Source: Bacteroidetes bacterium UBA2322 (GTDB taxonomy: Bacteria > Bacteroidota > Bacteroidia > Chitinophagales > UBA2359). Taken from it: 14,533 bases of DNA. Location: the NCBI GenBank assembly GCA_002345145.1, contig DDVC01000245.1, forward strand, positions 1-14,533, given 5' to 3'. Within the stretch, counting starts at the first letter, position 1, and each line of letters starts with the position of its first letter. Below the pieces are notes generated by a model. It did no database searches. It saw only the letters and a program-made list of their open reading frames with translations, and was not told where the DNA came from. This document shows, in pieces, positions 9,301 through 14,533 of this stretch. A program made the position numbers and the translations under genes.

Positions 9301-11855
9301 TTGGCTTTAGAGTTAACGGCTTGCCCAGTTTTATCCACCGCCACCATAGGAATATCAACCGGGGTTTTGGTAGAGATATAATCGCCAAAATTGCCTATGC
9401 CGTAAAAAACGTCTTGGGTATAAACGTCAAAAGATGCCATGCGGTAAACAGGTCTGCCCGATTCGTCAAAAACGGTGGCAAACAAGTTACCACTTAGCAG
9501 CCCTATATCGGTATATTCGGCAGGTATTTCAAATTTTTCGGTAAAAGAGCCATCGTTACCGGTTGTGCCTTCAACTACTTTTTGCTCTAAAGAGGTGTAT
9601 TCATCGTTAGAGAAAATGAAATTGGGGAAATCTTTTGCGGTAAAAATTTTGCGGTTCAGGTTCATGGTTACTTCGTAGGCGCGGTTGGCAGCCGGCGGAC
9701 CAAACAAATTGGTGGCAGCGCCTGAGAGGGTAACGGTTTGTGCGGGTTTTACCTCTTTTTTATCGGCATTAACTTCTACTTTAATGCGGTCGGGCATAAA
9801 CTCTTCTATACTGAAACTCTTAGCGTTGAGCAGTATATCGTTTCCGGTGTAAAGTTCCAGTGTATAAGTGCCGGTAACCATGTTTTGGGGTATATCAAAA
9901 TCGGCAGTAGCAGCGCCTTCGTTGTTTAGGGTTTTACCGGCGGTTTTGTACTCTTTGCCGCTGGGCAGGAGCAGGGTAAACTTAACGGGTATGTTTTTTG
10001 GGGTGGTGTAGCCGGTTATATTGCGCACAATAGCGGCGGCATGAATGGTTTCGCCGGGTCGGTACATATCGCGCTCGGCATAAATAAAGGCTTCATAGCC
10101 GGATGGGTTATCGCGTATGCCGCCCACCTCAAAACGGTCGGTATTTACCGCTGTTTGGTCAAAAAGCATAAAGCTGTAATCAGAGCCTTTTCGGGCGCTA
10201 ATCATAGCCACTTTAAAATCGGGATATTTGCTTTTAAGGCTGGGTAATACAGCTACGCCCTGCTCATTGGTAGTGGCGGTATGCACCACTTGGTTGGTAC
10301 GGCTGATAAAGTTAATTTCGGCTCCCGAAACAGGCTGCGCCTCGCTGATGCTGTTGGCAAAAACGTGTACTTGGTCGCCATCGTTTTTGGCTATCAAACC
10401 CATATCGGCATAACAAACCAATTTAGAATCGGTAACAAATTTGCGTTCTGTATCTTGTATTCTGATAACATAAACGCCTTTAAACTGGGGTAGTTTGTCT
10501 TCAAAATTGAGGTTGAGCAGGCTTATTTTACCTATGTTTTCAAGGGCAGCGGTTTTCATGGTTTTTTCCCACACCAATTGCCCCATATCTTCGGTATCGT
10601 AGTAGGTATAATCGTTGTAGCCTGAGTAGTAATCATCGCCATCGGAGTAGTCATAGTCATTATCGGCATAGTCATACCCCCAACTTTCGCCGCGCTTCAT
10701 AAAGGCGAGCAAGTTATTTTCAAATACTTTGTGAATGGTAACTTTAACCTCTTTTACGTTTACCATGCGCACGGCAATGTTTTTGTTGAGCTTGTTAGAC
10801 AGGTACATAGCTCCCGAATTAACAAAAGAGATGGTGGGTTCTACCTGCCCAAAAGCAATTTGCGAGTTGTATTTACCCTTTAACTTGCCGCCAAAAATGC
10901 CCGAAATTTTATCGGAAATAACCAAGGTATAGGTTTGGGTAATATCAAAAGCGCCCGATACAATGCTGAACCCGCTGCCATAGGTTTCTATTTCAAAAGG
11001 CACATCGGGTTTTAGGGTAATAGCGCTGCGCAGTTTATCGGTAACTACCTGCTGCGAGGTGGTAATATCTATTCGTCCTTGCATACCATCATGTGTTGCT
11101 TCTAATGCGGTAACAGAAAGTACGGTAATAGATTGAATAGAAGACTGAGCCGTAAGCTCTTTTTTGGTAGGCTGATTGCCCCCTACTACGGGCAAGCCGG
11201 CATCAATGGTAAGGGCAAGGCTAACCTCCTCCTCGCCGGGCTGAAAATTGGTAAATTCTATGTTTACCTCATCAGAGGGGGCATTGTTGAGCAAGGTATA
11301 GGTTTGGTTGCTGCCGTTAATTTGCGCTTTCAGTTTGCCGGAAATAGCTTTTGGCTCAACGGGGTAAAGCAGTTTTACCACCGCCGCCAGCACCGGCTTA
11401 TCGCTGCCCGATGATTTTTTCCAGAAAGCATTAAACGATTTAATGCCAATAGAAGGCGTATTAAAGGTAAATGTTTGGTTGGGCGATAGTGCATAACCCT
11501 TTTCGGCAAATTTCAGCAGGTCTTTGGTGAGTTTACCGGTAAACTGCGAGTTTGGCGCAAAGGGTTCAAATGGCGAAAATACCAATGTACTGCCCGATGT
11601 CCAGCGAAAACGCCCGGGTATGGGAGGATTAAACTGTATGTATGCTGTGCTGTCCCACTGCATCAACAAAGAATCGGGCATAAGTGCATTGTTGAAGGTG
11701 AAACTCAGGTTTTCGGTGCGCGAAATTTCCTGTTCAAAATTTTTGGATTGAATTTCTACCACCTTGCCGCCCGATGTGCGACCACAGCTAAAAGTGAGCA
11801 GGGCATACACCAATGCTACTAACAACCAAATACCGGCAATTTTTTTCTTGGACAT
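6342..11855 (-). CDS. Bacterial alpha-2-macroglobulin family lipoprotein with thioester
   Basis: This 1837-residue exported protein starts with K3-K4-K5, a hydrophobic stretch and C24 in the sequence LTFSC, an atypical but plausible lipobox, so it is probably lipid-anchored. Order of regions: an N-terminal macroglobulin-like domain (about 38-110), an MG2 domain (about 585-685, with ERDMYRPGET), a bait-region domain (about 930-1115), the A2M domain (about 1145-1235), the thioester domain with PHGCLEQ (C1359 and Q1362 form the thioester), and a C-terminal MG10-like domain (about 1695-1837). Such proteins trap attacking proteases: cleavage of the bait exposes the thioester, which then bonds covalently to the protease. 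All key thioester residues are present. In many bacteria the gene sits beside pbpC (penicillin-binding protein 1C), but no such gene occurs here; the neighbours are tamB and a nuclease. Residues 394-423 form an unusual Asp/Tyr-rich stretch. The ATG at 11855 directly precedes the signal peptide. Confidence 0.92.
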   Translation of the reverse strand: MSKKKIAGIWLLVALVYALLTFSCGRTSGGKVVEIQSKNFEQEISRTENLSFTFNNALMPDSLLMQWDSTAYIQFNPPIPGRFRWTSGSTLVFSPFEPFAPNSQFTGKLTKDLLKFAEKGYALSPNQTFTFNTPSIGIKSFNAFWKKSSGSDKPVLAAVVKLLYPVEPKAISGKLKAQINGSNQTYTLLNNAPSDEVNIEFTNFQPGEEEVSLALTIDAGLPVVGGNQPTKKELTAQSSIQSITVLSVTALEATHDGMQGRIDITTSQQVVTDKLRSAITLKPDVPFEIETYGSGFSIVSGAFDITQTYTLVISDKISGIFGGKLKGKYNSQIAFGQVEPTISFVNSGAMYLSNKLNKNIAVRMVNVKEVKVTIHKVFENNLLAFMKRGESWGYDYADNDYDYSDGDDYYSGYNDYTYYDTEDMGQLVWEKTMKTAALENIGKISLLNLNFEDKLPQFKGVYVIRIQDTERKFVTDSKLVCYADMGLIAKNDGDQVHVFANSISEAQPVSGAEINFISRTNQVVHTATTNEQGVAVLPSLKSKYPDFKVAMISARKGSDYSFMLFDQTAVNTDRFEVGGIRDNPSGYEAFIYAERDMYRPGETIHAAAIVRNITGYTTPKNIPVKFTLLLPSGKEYKTAGKTLNNEGAATADFDIPQNMVTGTYTLELYTGNDILLNAKSFSIEEFMPDRIKVEVNADKKEVKPAQTVTLSGAATNLFGPPAANRAYEVTMNLNRKIFTAKDFPNFIFSNDEYTSLEQKVVEGTTGNDGSFTEKFEIPAEYTDIGLLSGNLFATVFDESGRPVYRMASFDVYTQDVFYGIGNFGDYISTKTPVDIPMVAVDKTGQAVNSKAKLEIIRHEWRTVMESAGGNRYRYRSEKQEVVEESKEIVISGNKFTYKFKPTTSGEYEIRLARPGITDKKSFITKQFYAYRYGDTQSTAFEVNQDGTIDIEFDKESYEAGQTAQVLLKTPFEGRVLVTVERKDVMRYMFVNTDKKVAKIDLQMPADYVPNVFVSATLIRPAKDLTVPLTVAHGYAGVRVESSKNKIPVKVIANEQSRSKTTQKILVEAAPNSEVAIAVVDEGILQIKDYQTPNPYNFFYQPRALEVQSYDIYPYLFPEIMSGAMLTGGDGYNLNKRINPISARRTKLVSYWSGIIKTNSAGKAEYVIDIPQFSGDLRAMAVVYKDRSFGSADTHIKIADPVVLSSGLPRFLSPGDTVTMPVTLTNTTGKDAQAKVTVKADNLLAITGSNTANLNLKANAENRAEFKLVAQKNIGVGKITVSAEAMGETFTEETELAVRPPASLQKISTSGAVPAGQTQTIELPNDYLPSTIDAQLVLSRSPLMELARGLDYLIEYPHGCLEQTIATAFPQMYYYDITQSIGRKARTATGKTEANPNFNVQEAIKKIEAMQIWNGSVTYWPVTADYDMYSDNQYNENWWSNVFAAHFLVEAQKAGFEVKQPVVDKLISYLQKRLSKKDTYAYRYYNAQGKVTEKTVARKEAPYTLYVLALAGKPAIPIMNFYKAKPDQLSLDGRYLLAAAYALSGDKKRFSEVLPPAFAGDAAVPELDGSFASPLRDKALVLNVLMDADPTNPQIAILSKQLVADFKKQRWLNTQEAVFTFLAMGKVAKKDAGSDVQATITANGKTIANFSGKDLKLSYADLQTSKLQIAATGKKGSLYYFWNMEGLSKDGKFVQQDNFLKVRKRFFDRSGREITKLNFAQNDLVVVQLSLQATGTASVPNVVITDMLPAGFEIENPRISEQAGLPWVKDAALPQHQDIRDDRINLYATAKNTSQNFYYTVRAVSPGRYRMGPAAADAMYNAEYHSYHGAGNVYIAAR

Positions 11856-11945
11856 GAGCTTTGCTATTTATGTATAGTGAGGAGGAAAAACAGTACAGCA
11901 GTTCTGTATAAATTGAACGTAAAAATGCCGTTACTATAAACAGGG

Positions 11946-11953
11946 AAAAGTTA
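11946..11953 (-). promoter_or_regulatory. Possible imperfect -7 element for the macroglobulin gene
   Basis: The - strand reads TAACTTTT, one base short of TAnnTTTG, about 90 bases before the ATG. No convincing -33 element accompanies it. It is listed only as the best candidate found in this stretch. Confidence 0.2.
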
Positions 11954-11976
11954 CGACATAATTCCATAACCGCTGC

Positions 11977-11994
11977 TTTTTTTTGTTTTTTTTT
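11977..11994 (+). repeat. Homopolymer tract T8-G-T9
   Basis: Eight T, one G and nine T form a nearly pure tract, read as A9-C-A8 on the coding strand of the macroglobulin gene, about 120-140 bases before its ATG. Such a tract may bend DNA, act as an upstream promoter element or slip during replication. No function is shown by the sequence. Confidence 0.6.
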
Positions 11995-12016
11995 GTAATT
12001 TCTGGCAAAGCCTTGT

Positions 12017-12126
12017 ATAGTTTTGATTGGGGGCAGCCTCAATTTGATGTAAAAATCGGGATATTACCACCTCTCTTCAGCAAAAAAAGCACACAGATAA
12101 CGCGGATTAAACAGATAAACGCAGGT
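12017..12126 (-). repeat. Dispersed intergenic repeat, copy 3 (inverted)
   Basis: Read on the - strand this keeps two blocks of the family: the core at 12107-12088 (ATCCGCGTTATCTGTGTGCT, 18 of 20 identical to copy 2) and ATTTTTACATCAAA at 12056-12043. Directly beyond lies a hairpin (12025-12032 with 12037-12044, loop GCAG, including two G-T pairs). The first blocks of copies 1 and 2 (CTCCTAACT and following) are missing or too diverged to see. Together with copy 2 it forms a large, imperfect inverted repeat across the gene-free region. Confidence 0.6.
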
Positions 12127-12168
12127 AAAAGTGTGGTTTGTGGGTATTGGGTAGTGGGTGCTAACACA

Positions 12169-12317
12169 CTCCTAACTATTCACTATTCACTACTTGAGCC
12201 TTTAGTTTTCAAAAATCGGCGTTAAACAGCCCCATCCGTGTTATCCGTGTGCTAATTGATGTCGGTTTTGTGTACTACCGGCAGCACGTCATTTTCCATC
12301 AAGATCGGGGCACACCC
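12169..12317 (+). repeat. Dispersed intergenic repeat, copy 2
   Basis: The blocks follow the same order and direction as copy 1: CTCCTAACT at 12169-12177, CACTACTTGAG at 12188-12198, TTTTCAAAAATC at 12206-12217, core ATCCGTGTTATCCGTGTGCT at 12234-12253, and CATTTTCCATCAAG at 12290-12303, then a GGGG/CCCC hairpin (12307-12310 with 12315-12318). It lies downstream of the nuclease gene and ends 79 bases from its stop codon. Whether the hairpin terminates nuclease transcription is open; on the - strand it has no T-run. Confidence 0.7.
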
Positions 12318-12396
12318 CCTTTTGATTGGTAGCGCTAAATGCCCAACACTTATAAAAGGCGCATGGCTGCGCTACACTACAATCACCACTCGGTTC

Positions 12397-13455
12397 TCAT
12401 TCTCGCAAATACAAAACAACAGGCAGGTGGTCGCTGTAACCACCGTAGTATTTATTGCCGCCATACGTTTTATTAGGCATTTGTTCACCTTTGTTGTTGG
12501 TAAACAGTAGCCACTGCGGGTTATAGATGCGCACATCGGCAGGGGTTAGGCGAATACCTTTTTTATCTGTAAAAAAAGCGTTAGAAACCACAAACTGGTC
12601 AAGGGCGTTCCAGTTGCCCTGATGGTTGTAGCTTCCCAAACCGTTTTTTGCTAAAGGAGCCATCAGGTTTACCAAGTTATCGGGGTTTTTAGCAGCCGCA
12701 TCGGGGTCAAAAAAGGGCATTGCCCTCAGTGTGGTGGTAAGGCTGTTGTTATGCGGCTCGTCGTTAAAATCGCCCATCAAGATAATTTTAGCTGTAGGGT
12801 TGGCAGTTAAAATGTTGTCTATTTTTTTTCGGGCAACGGCGGCGGCGGCAAGGCGTTTAGGTTCGCTTGCTTGCTGTCCGTCTCGGCGCGATGGCCAGTG
12901 ATTCACAAAAAAGTGCAGCGTTTCGGTTTTAAAGCTGCCCTGCACATAAAGAATATCGCGCGTTTTAGTATTGGGCTCAAAATCAAAGTGAACAGCAAGG
13001 GGCTCAGAGTGAGTGGGGGTAAACAGGGTTTTGTTATAGAGCAAAGCTACGTCAATACCTCGCTGGTCGGGCGAGTTGTAGTGAACAATGCCGTAGGTAT
13101 CGGTTAGCCGAGCTTGTTTGAGCAGGTCTTGTAAAACCTGTAGGTTTTCTACTTCGCAAAGCCCCACCACTGCCGGAAATCTGCCCTTGCCTAAACTGTC
13201 TAAAACTTGAGTAAGGCTTTTGAGCTTTGCCATGTACCTTTGCTGCGTCCACTCCTTTTGGCTATCGGGCAAAAACTCCTCATCGGCCACATTGGGGTCG
13301 TTTTCAGTGTCAAAAAGGTTTTCCACATTATAAAAAGCAACAATGCCGGTAATTTTACCCGCTTGCTTACTACCTGCGTTGCTAATTTTTTTCGTTTCTT
13401 TGCAGTTGCCAAAAGCCAGCAGCCAAAGCGCCAGTAAAAAGTACGTTTTGTGCAT
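12397..13455 (-). CDS. Secreted endonuclease/exonuclease/phosphatase family protein
   Basis: The 352-residue product has an N-terminal export signal ending near C18 (LLAFGNC, a non-canonical lipobox, so lipoprotein status is uncertain) and one EEP catalytic domain. The metal-dependent phosphodiesterase motifs are all present: NVENLFD (43-49), E101 in GLCEVEN, R132-G-I-D135, N185-H186-W-P, GDFND (228-232) and SDHLP (341-345). This pattern fits the Exo_endo_phos_3 group common in Bacteroidota; the substrate (extracellular DNA, RNA or a phosphoester) cannot be read from sequence. I chose the ATG at 13455 because the signal sequence begins there and an exact -7 element lies 34 bases upstream. An in-frame ATG at 13542 would add 29 residues, hide the signal peptide and run through that promoter element. 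The gene diverges from the barrel gene with 95 bp between the chosen starts. Confidence 0.88.
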   Translation of the reverse strand: MHKTYFLLALWLLAFGNCKETKKISNAGSKQAGKITGIVAFYNVENLFDTENDPNVADEEFLPDSQKEWTQQRYMAKLKSLTQVLDSLGKGRFPAVVGLCEVENLQVLQDLLKQARLTDTYGIVHYNSPDQRGIDVALLYNKTLFTPTHSEPLAVHFDFEPNTKTRDILYVQGSFKTETLHFFVNHWPSRRDGQQASEPKRLAAAAVARKKIDNILTANPTAKIILMGDFNDEPHNNSLTTTLRAMPFFDPDAAAKNPDNLVNLMAPLAKNGLGSYNHQGNWNALDQFVVSNAFFTDKKGIRLTPADVRIYNPQWLLFTNNKGEQMPNKTYGGNKYYGGYSDHLPVVLYLRE

Positions 13456-13489
13456 AAAAAAATGTTTTAACACGATTGTATTTAATGCC

Positions 13490-13497
13490 CAAAAGTA
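13490..13497 (-). promoter_or_regulatory. Bacteroidota -7 element (TACTTTTG) upstream of the nuclease gene
   Basis: An exact TAnnTTTG match on the - strand ends 34 bases before the ATG at 13455, nearly the same distance as for tamB. At the expected -33 position the bases are TTCG, 19 bases upstream, one change from TTTG. The site favours the shorter start of the nuclease. Confidence 0.5.
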
Positions 13498-13550
13498 GGA
13501 TAAAACCGGCAAAAAACGAAGGTAAAAGCTGGAAAGGCACATTTTACCCG

Positions 13551-14429
13551 ATGAATATACTATTCCCGATGTTGTTTACCTCATTTGTGCGCCCTGTGTG
13601 GGCAGTTGTTTTAGGTTGTTTATTTTTTGGCGTTGCCTTTGGGCAGCAGGCAAATTTTGTGTACAGTGTCGGCATTATGGCCGGCATAGCCCAGTATAGC
13701 GGCGATTTATCAGAAAGCCCGCTCCAATTGCCCAACCTTCGCCCTGCGCTGGGCATATCGGCACAGGCAAGGCTTACCACTTGGCTGGGTTTGCGAGCAT
13801 CGGGCAGTTGGCTCACCCTTACCGCCTCCGATGCCCATGCTTCTGATGCCATCAGGCAAAGCCGCAACCTAAGTTTCAGAAGCCGCATTTGGGAGGGCAG
13901 TGTGCAGGCGCTGCTGTTTGCCCCGCTTGGCAGGCAGGTAATAACGCCCTACCTGTGCGGTGGTGTGGCGGTGTTTAGATTTAACCCCCGGGCATATTAC
14001 CAAAACCAATGGGTAGCGCTGCAACCCCTTAGCACCGAAGGGCAGGGACTAACCCCCTTTAACATGCGCCGATACCGCCTCTCCTCATGGGCGCTGCCGG
14101 TGGGCGCAGGGTTGGCTTGTAACCTTACCAAAAATCTTACCCTTTATGCCGAAGCTGTTTACCGCCGCACCTTTACCGATTATATAGACGATGTAAGTAC
14201 CACTTATTTTGACCCCGAAACGCTGCTGCAACAAAGAGGCGCTACTGCCGCTGCACTTGCCAACCGCTCGGCAGAGGTAATTGGCGAAAATAACCTTTTT
14301 CCGCCCGGCTCTGTAAGGGGCAACCCAAAATACAAAGACGCTTATTTTTTGCTCACCTTTACCGCCCTGTGGCAACTCAACAGCCCCGCATCAGGAGGAA
14401 GCAAATTTGAACGATGTTATGCCTTTTAA
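13551..14429 (+). CDS. Outer-membrane beta-barrel protein, DUF6089-like
   Basis: The 292-residue product has a signal peptide ending near VAFG-QQ (cleavage around residue 31), then GIMAGIAQYSGDL and a series of alternating amphipathic strands typical of a small outer-membrane barrel. The YIDDVS motif (211-216), followed by Y-x-D-P-E, an A-A-L-x-x-R-S stretch and a V-R-G-N-P-K-Y-K-D segment, resembles Bacteroidota proteins annotated as DUF6089 or outer-membrane beta-barrel; their function is unknown. I chose the ATG at 13551. An ATG at 13569 gives a more usual signal length, and the ATG at 13476 would put 25 non-signal residues in front. No exact -7 element was found upstream. Parts of the gene are locally near 60 percent GC, above much of tamB. 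The gene diverges from the nuclease gene; nothing else ties the two together. Confidence 0.75.
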   Translation: MNILFPMLFTSFVRPVWAVVLGCLFFGVAFGQQANFVYSVGIMAGIAQYSGDLSESPLQLPNLRPALGISAQARLTTWLGLRASGSWLTLTASDAHASDAIRQSRNLSFRSRIWEGSVQALLFAPLGRQVITPYLCGGVAVFRFNPRAYYQNQWVALQPLSTEGQGLTPFNMRRYRLSSWALPVGAGLACNLTKNLTLYAEAVYRRTFTDYIDDVSTTYFDPETLLQQRGATAAALANRSAEVIGENNLFPPGSVRGNPKYKDAYFLLTFTALWQLNSPASGGSKFERCYAF

Positions 14430-14435
14430 TAACAT

Positions 14436-14533
14436 GCTAAACTTAGTTATGAGTTAGGAATTACCACTTTTCTCTTTTCACTACTAACCTGATTTTGTTT
14501 CACGCAAAGGCGCAAAGGCGCAAATTGGTTGTT
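14436..14533. repeat. Start of a repeat-rich intergenic segment at the right edge
   Basis: After the barrel gene there is no coding potential. The octamer GCAAAGGC is repeated in tandem at 14504-14511 and 14512-14519, with a partial third unit at 14520-14524, preceded by TTTCAC. The stretch TTTTCACTACTAACC at about 14476-14490 recalls the CACTACT block of the dispersed repeat, but the core and last blocks are not seen before the window ends. Confidence 0.5.

Larger units (their letters stand above)
11856..12013. other. Non-coding region upstream of the macroglobulin gene
   Basis: No gene is supported here. An exact TAnnTTTG element is absent. The nearest match on the - strand is TAACTTTT (see 11946-11953). 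A small inverted repeat, TACAG at 11894-11898 and CTGTA at 11904-11908, lies about 40-50 bases before the start codon and could be an operator half-site pair, though five-base arms are weak evidence. A homopolymer tract occupies 11977-11994. Confidence 0.5.

Noticed and set aside
11788..12042. An 84-codon frame upstream of and overlapping the macroglobulin start
   Set aside because: It runs through the signal-peptide region in another frame and through the homopolymer tract; the composition does not look like protein.
12091..12253. Possible CRISPR-like array from the repeated GTTATC-GTGTGCT core
   Set aside because: Only single cores in opposite orientation occur, with no regular spacers and no cas genes in the window.
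13456..13542. N-terminal extension of the nuclease from the ATG at 13542
   Set aside because: It would bury the signal peptide and span an exact -7 promoter element; the ATG at 13455 fits better.
14414..14435. A 7-bp AT-rich stem (ATGTTAT/ATAACAT) spanning the stop codon of the barrel gene, as a terminator
   Set aside because: The stem is AT-rich, overlaps the coding end and is not followed by a T-run.

Overview
The window looks like a chromosomal stretch from a Bacteroidota bacterium of moderate GC. The evidence is a beta-barrel protein resembling the Bacteroidota-restricted DUF6089 group, a thioester alpha-2-macroglobulin lipoprotein, a TamB-like giant protein, an Exo_endo_phos_3-type nuclease, exact matches to the Bacteroidota -7 promoter element (TAnnTTTG) in front of three of the five genes, and no Shine-Dalgarno sequences. 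No genus can be named from the sequence alone.

Layout, left to right. Positions 1-140 are non-coding and rich in short hairpins; they may be the end of a structured RNA or mobile RNA element that continues beyond the left edge. Positions 229-388 hold one copy of a diverged intergenic repeat. A YhhN/TMEM86-type membrane protein follows on the + strand (526-1233). It converges on a 1606-residue TamB/DUF490 protein on the - strand (1308-6128). A perfect 16-bp stem-loop (6271-6312) separates TamB from the next - strand gene, an 1837-residue alpha-2-macroglobulin lipoprotein with an intact CLEQ thioester site (6342-11855). A 541-bp gene-free stretch (11856-12396) carries two further repeat copies in opposite orientation, followed by a secreted endonuclease/exonuclease/phosphatase protein (12397-13455, - strand). 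A DUF6089-like outer-membrane barrel is transcribed divergently from it (13551-14429, + strand). The right edge (14436-14533) enters another repeat-rich intergenic segment.

Four of the five products are predicted to be exported to or act in the cell envelope, and the fifth is an inner-membrane protein. TamB would serve outer-membrane biogenesis or lipid transport, the macroglobulin would trap proteases in the periplasm, and the barrel would sit in the outer membrane. Apart from the shared envelope theme, nothing shows that they form one pathway. The terminator between macroglobulin and TamB, and TamB's own -7 element, argue that they are separate transcription units. No transposase, integrase, CRISPR array, tRNA or rRNA gene was recognised.

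The genes are ordinary housekeeping types. The least explained material is non-coding: a repeat family with three copies here, each keeping the same two sequence blocks and ending in a hairpin built from different bases; the structured left edge; and a promoter element placed so close to the yhhN start codon that the mRNA may be leaderless.
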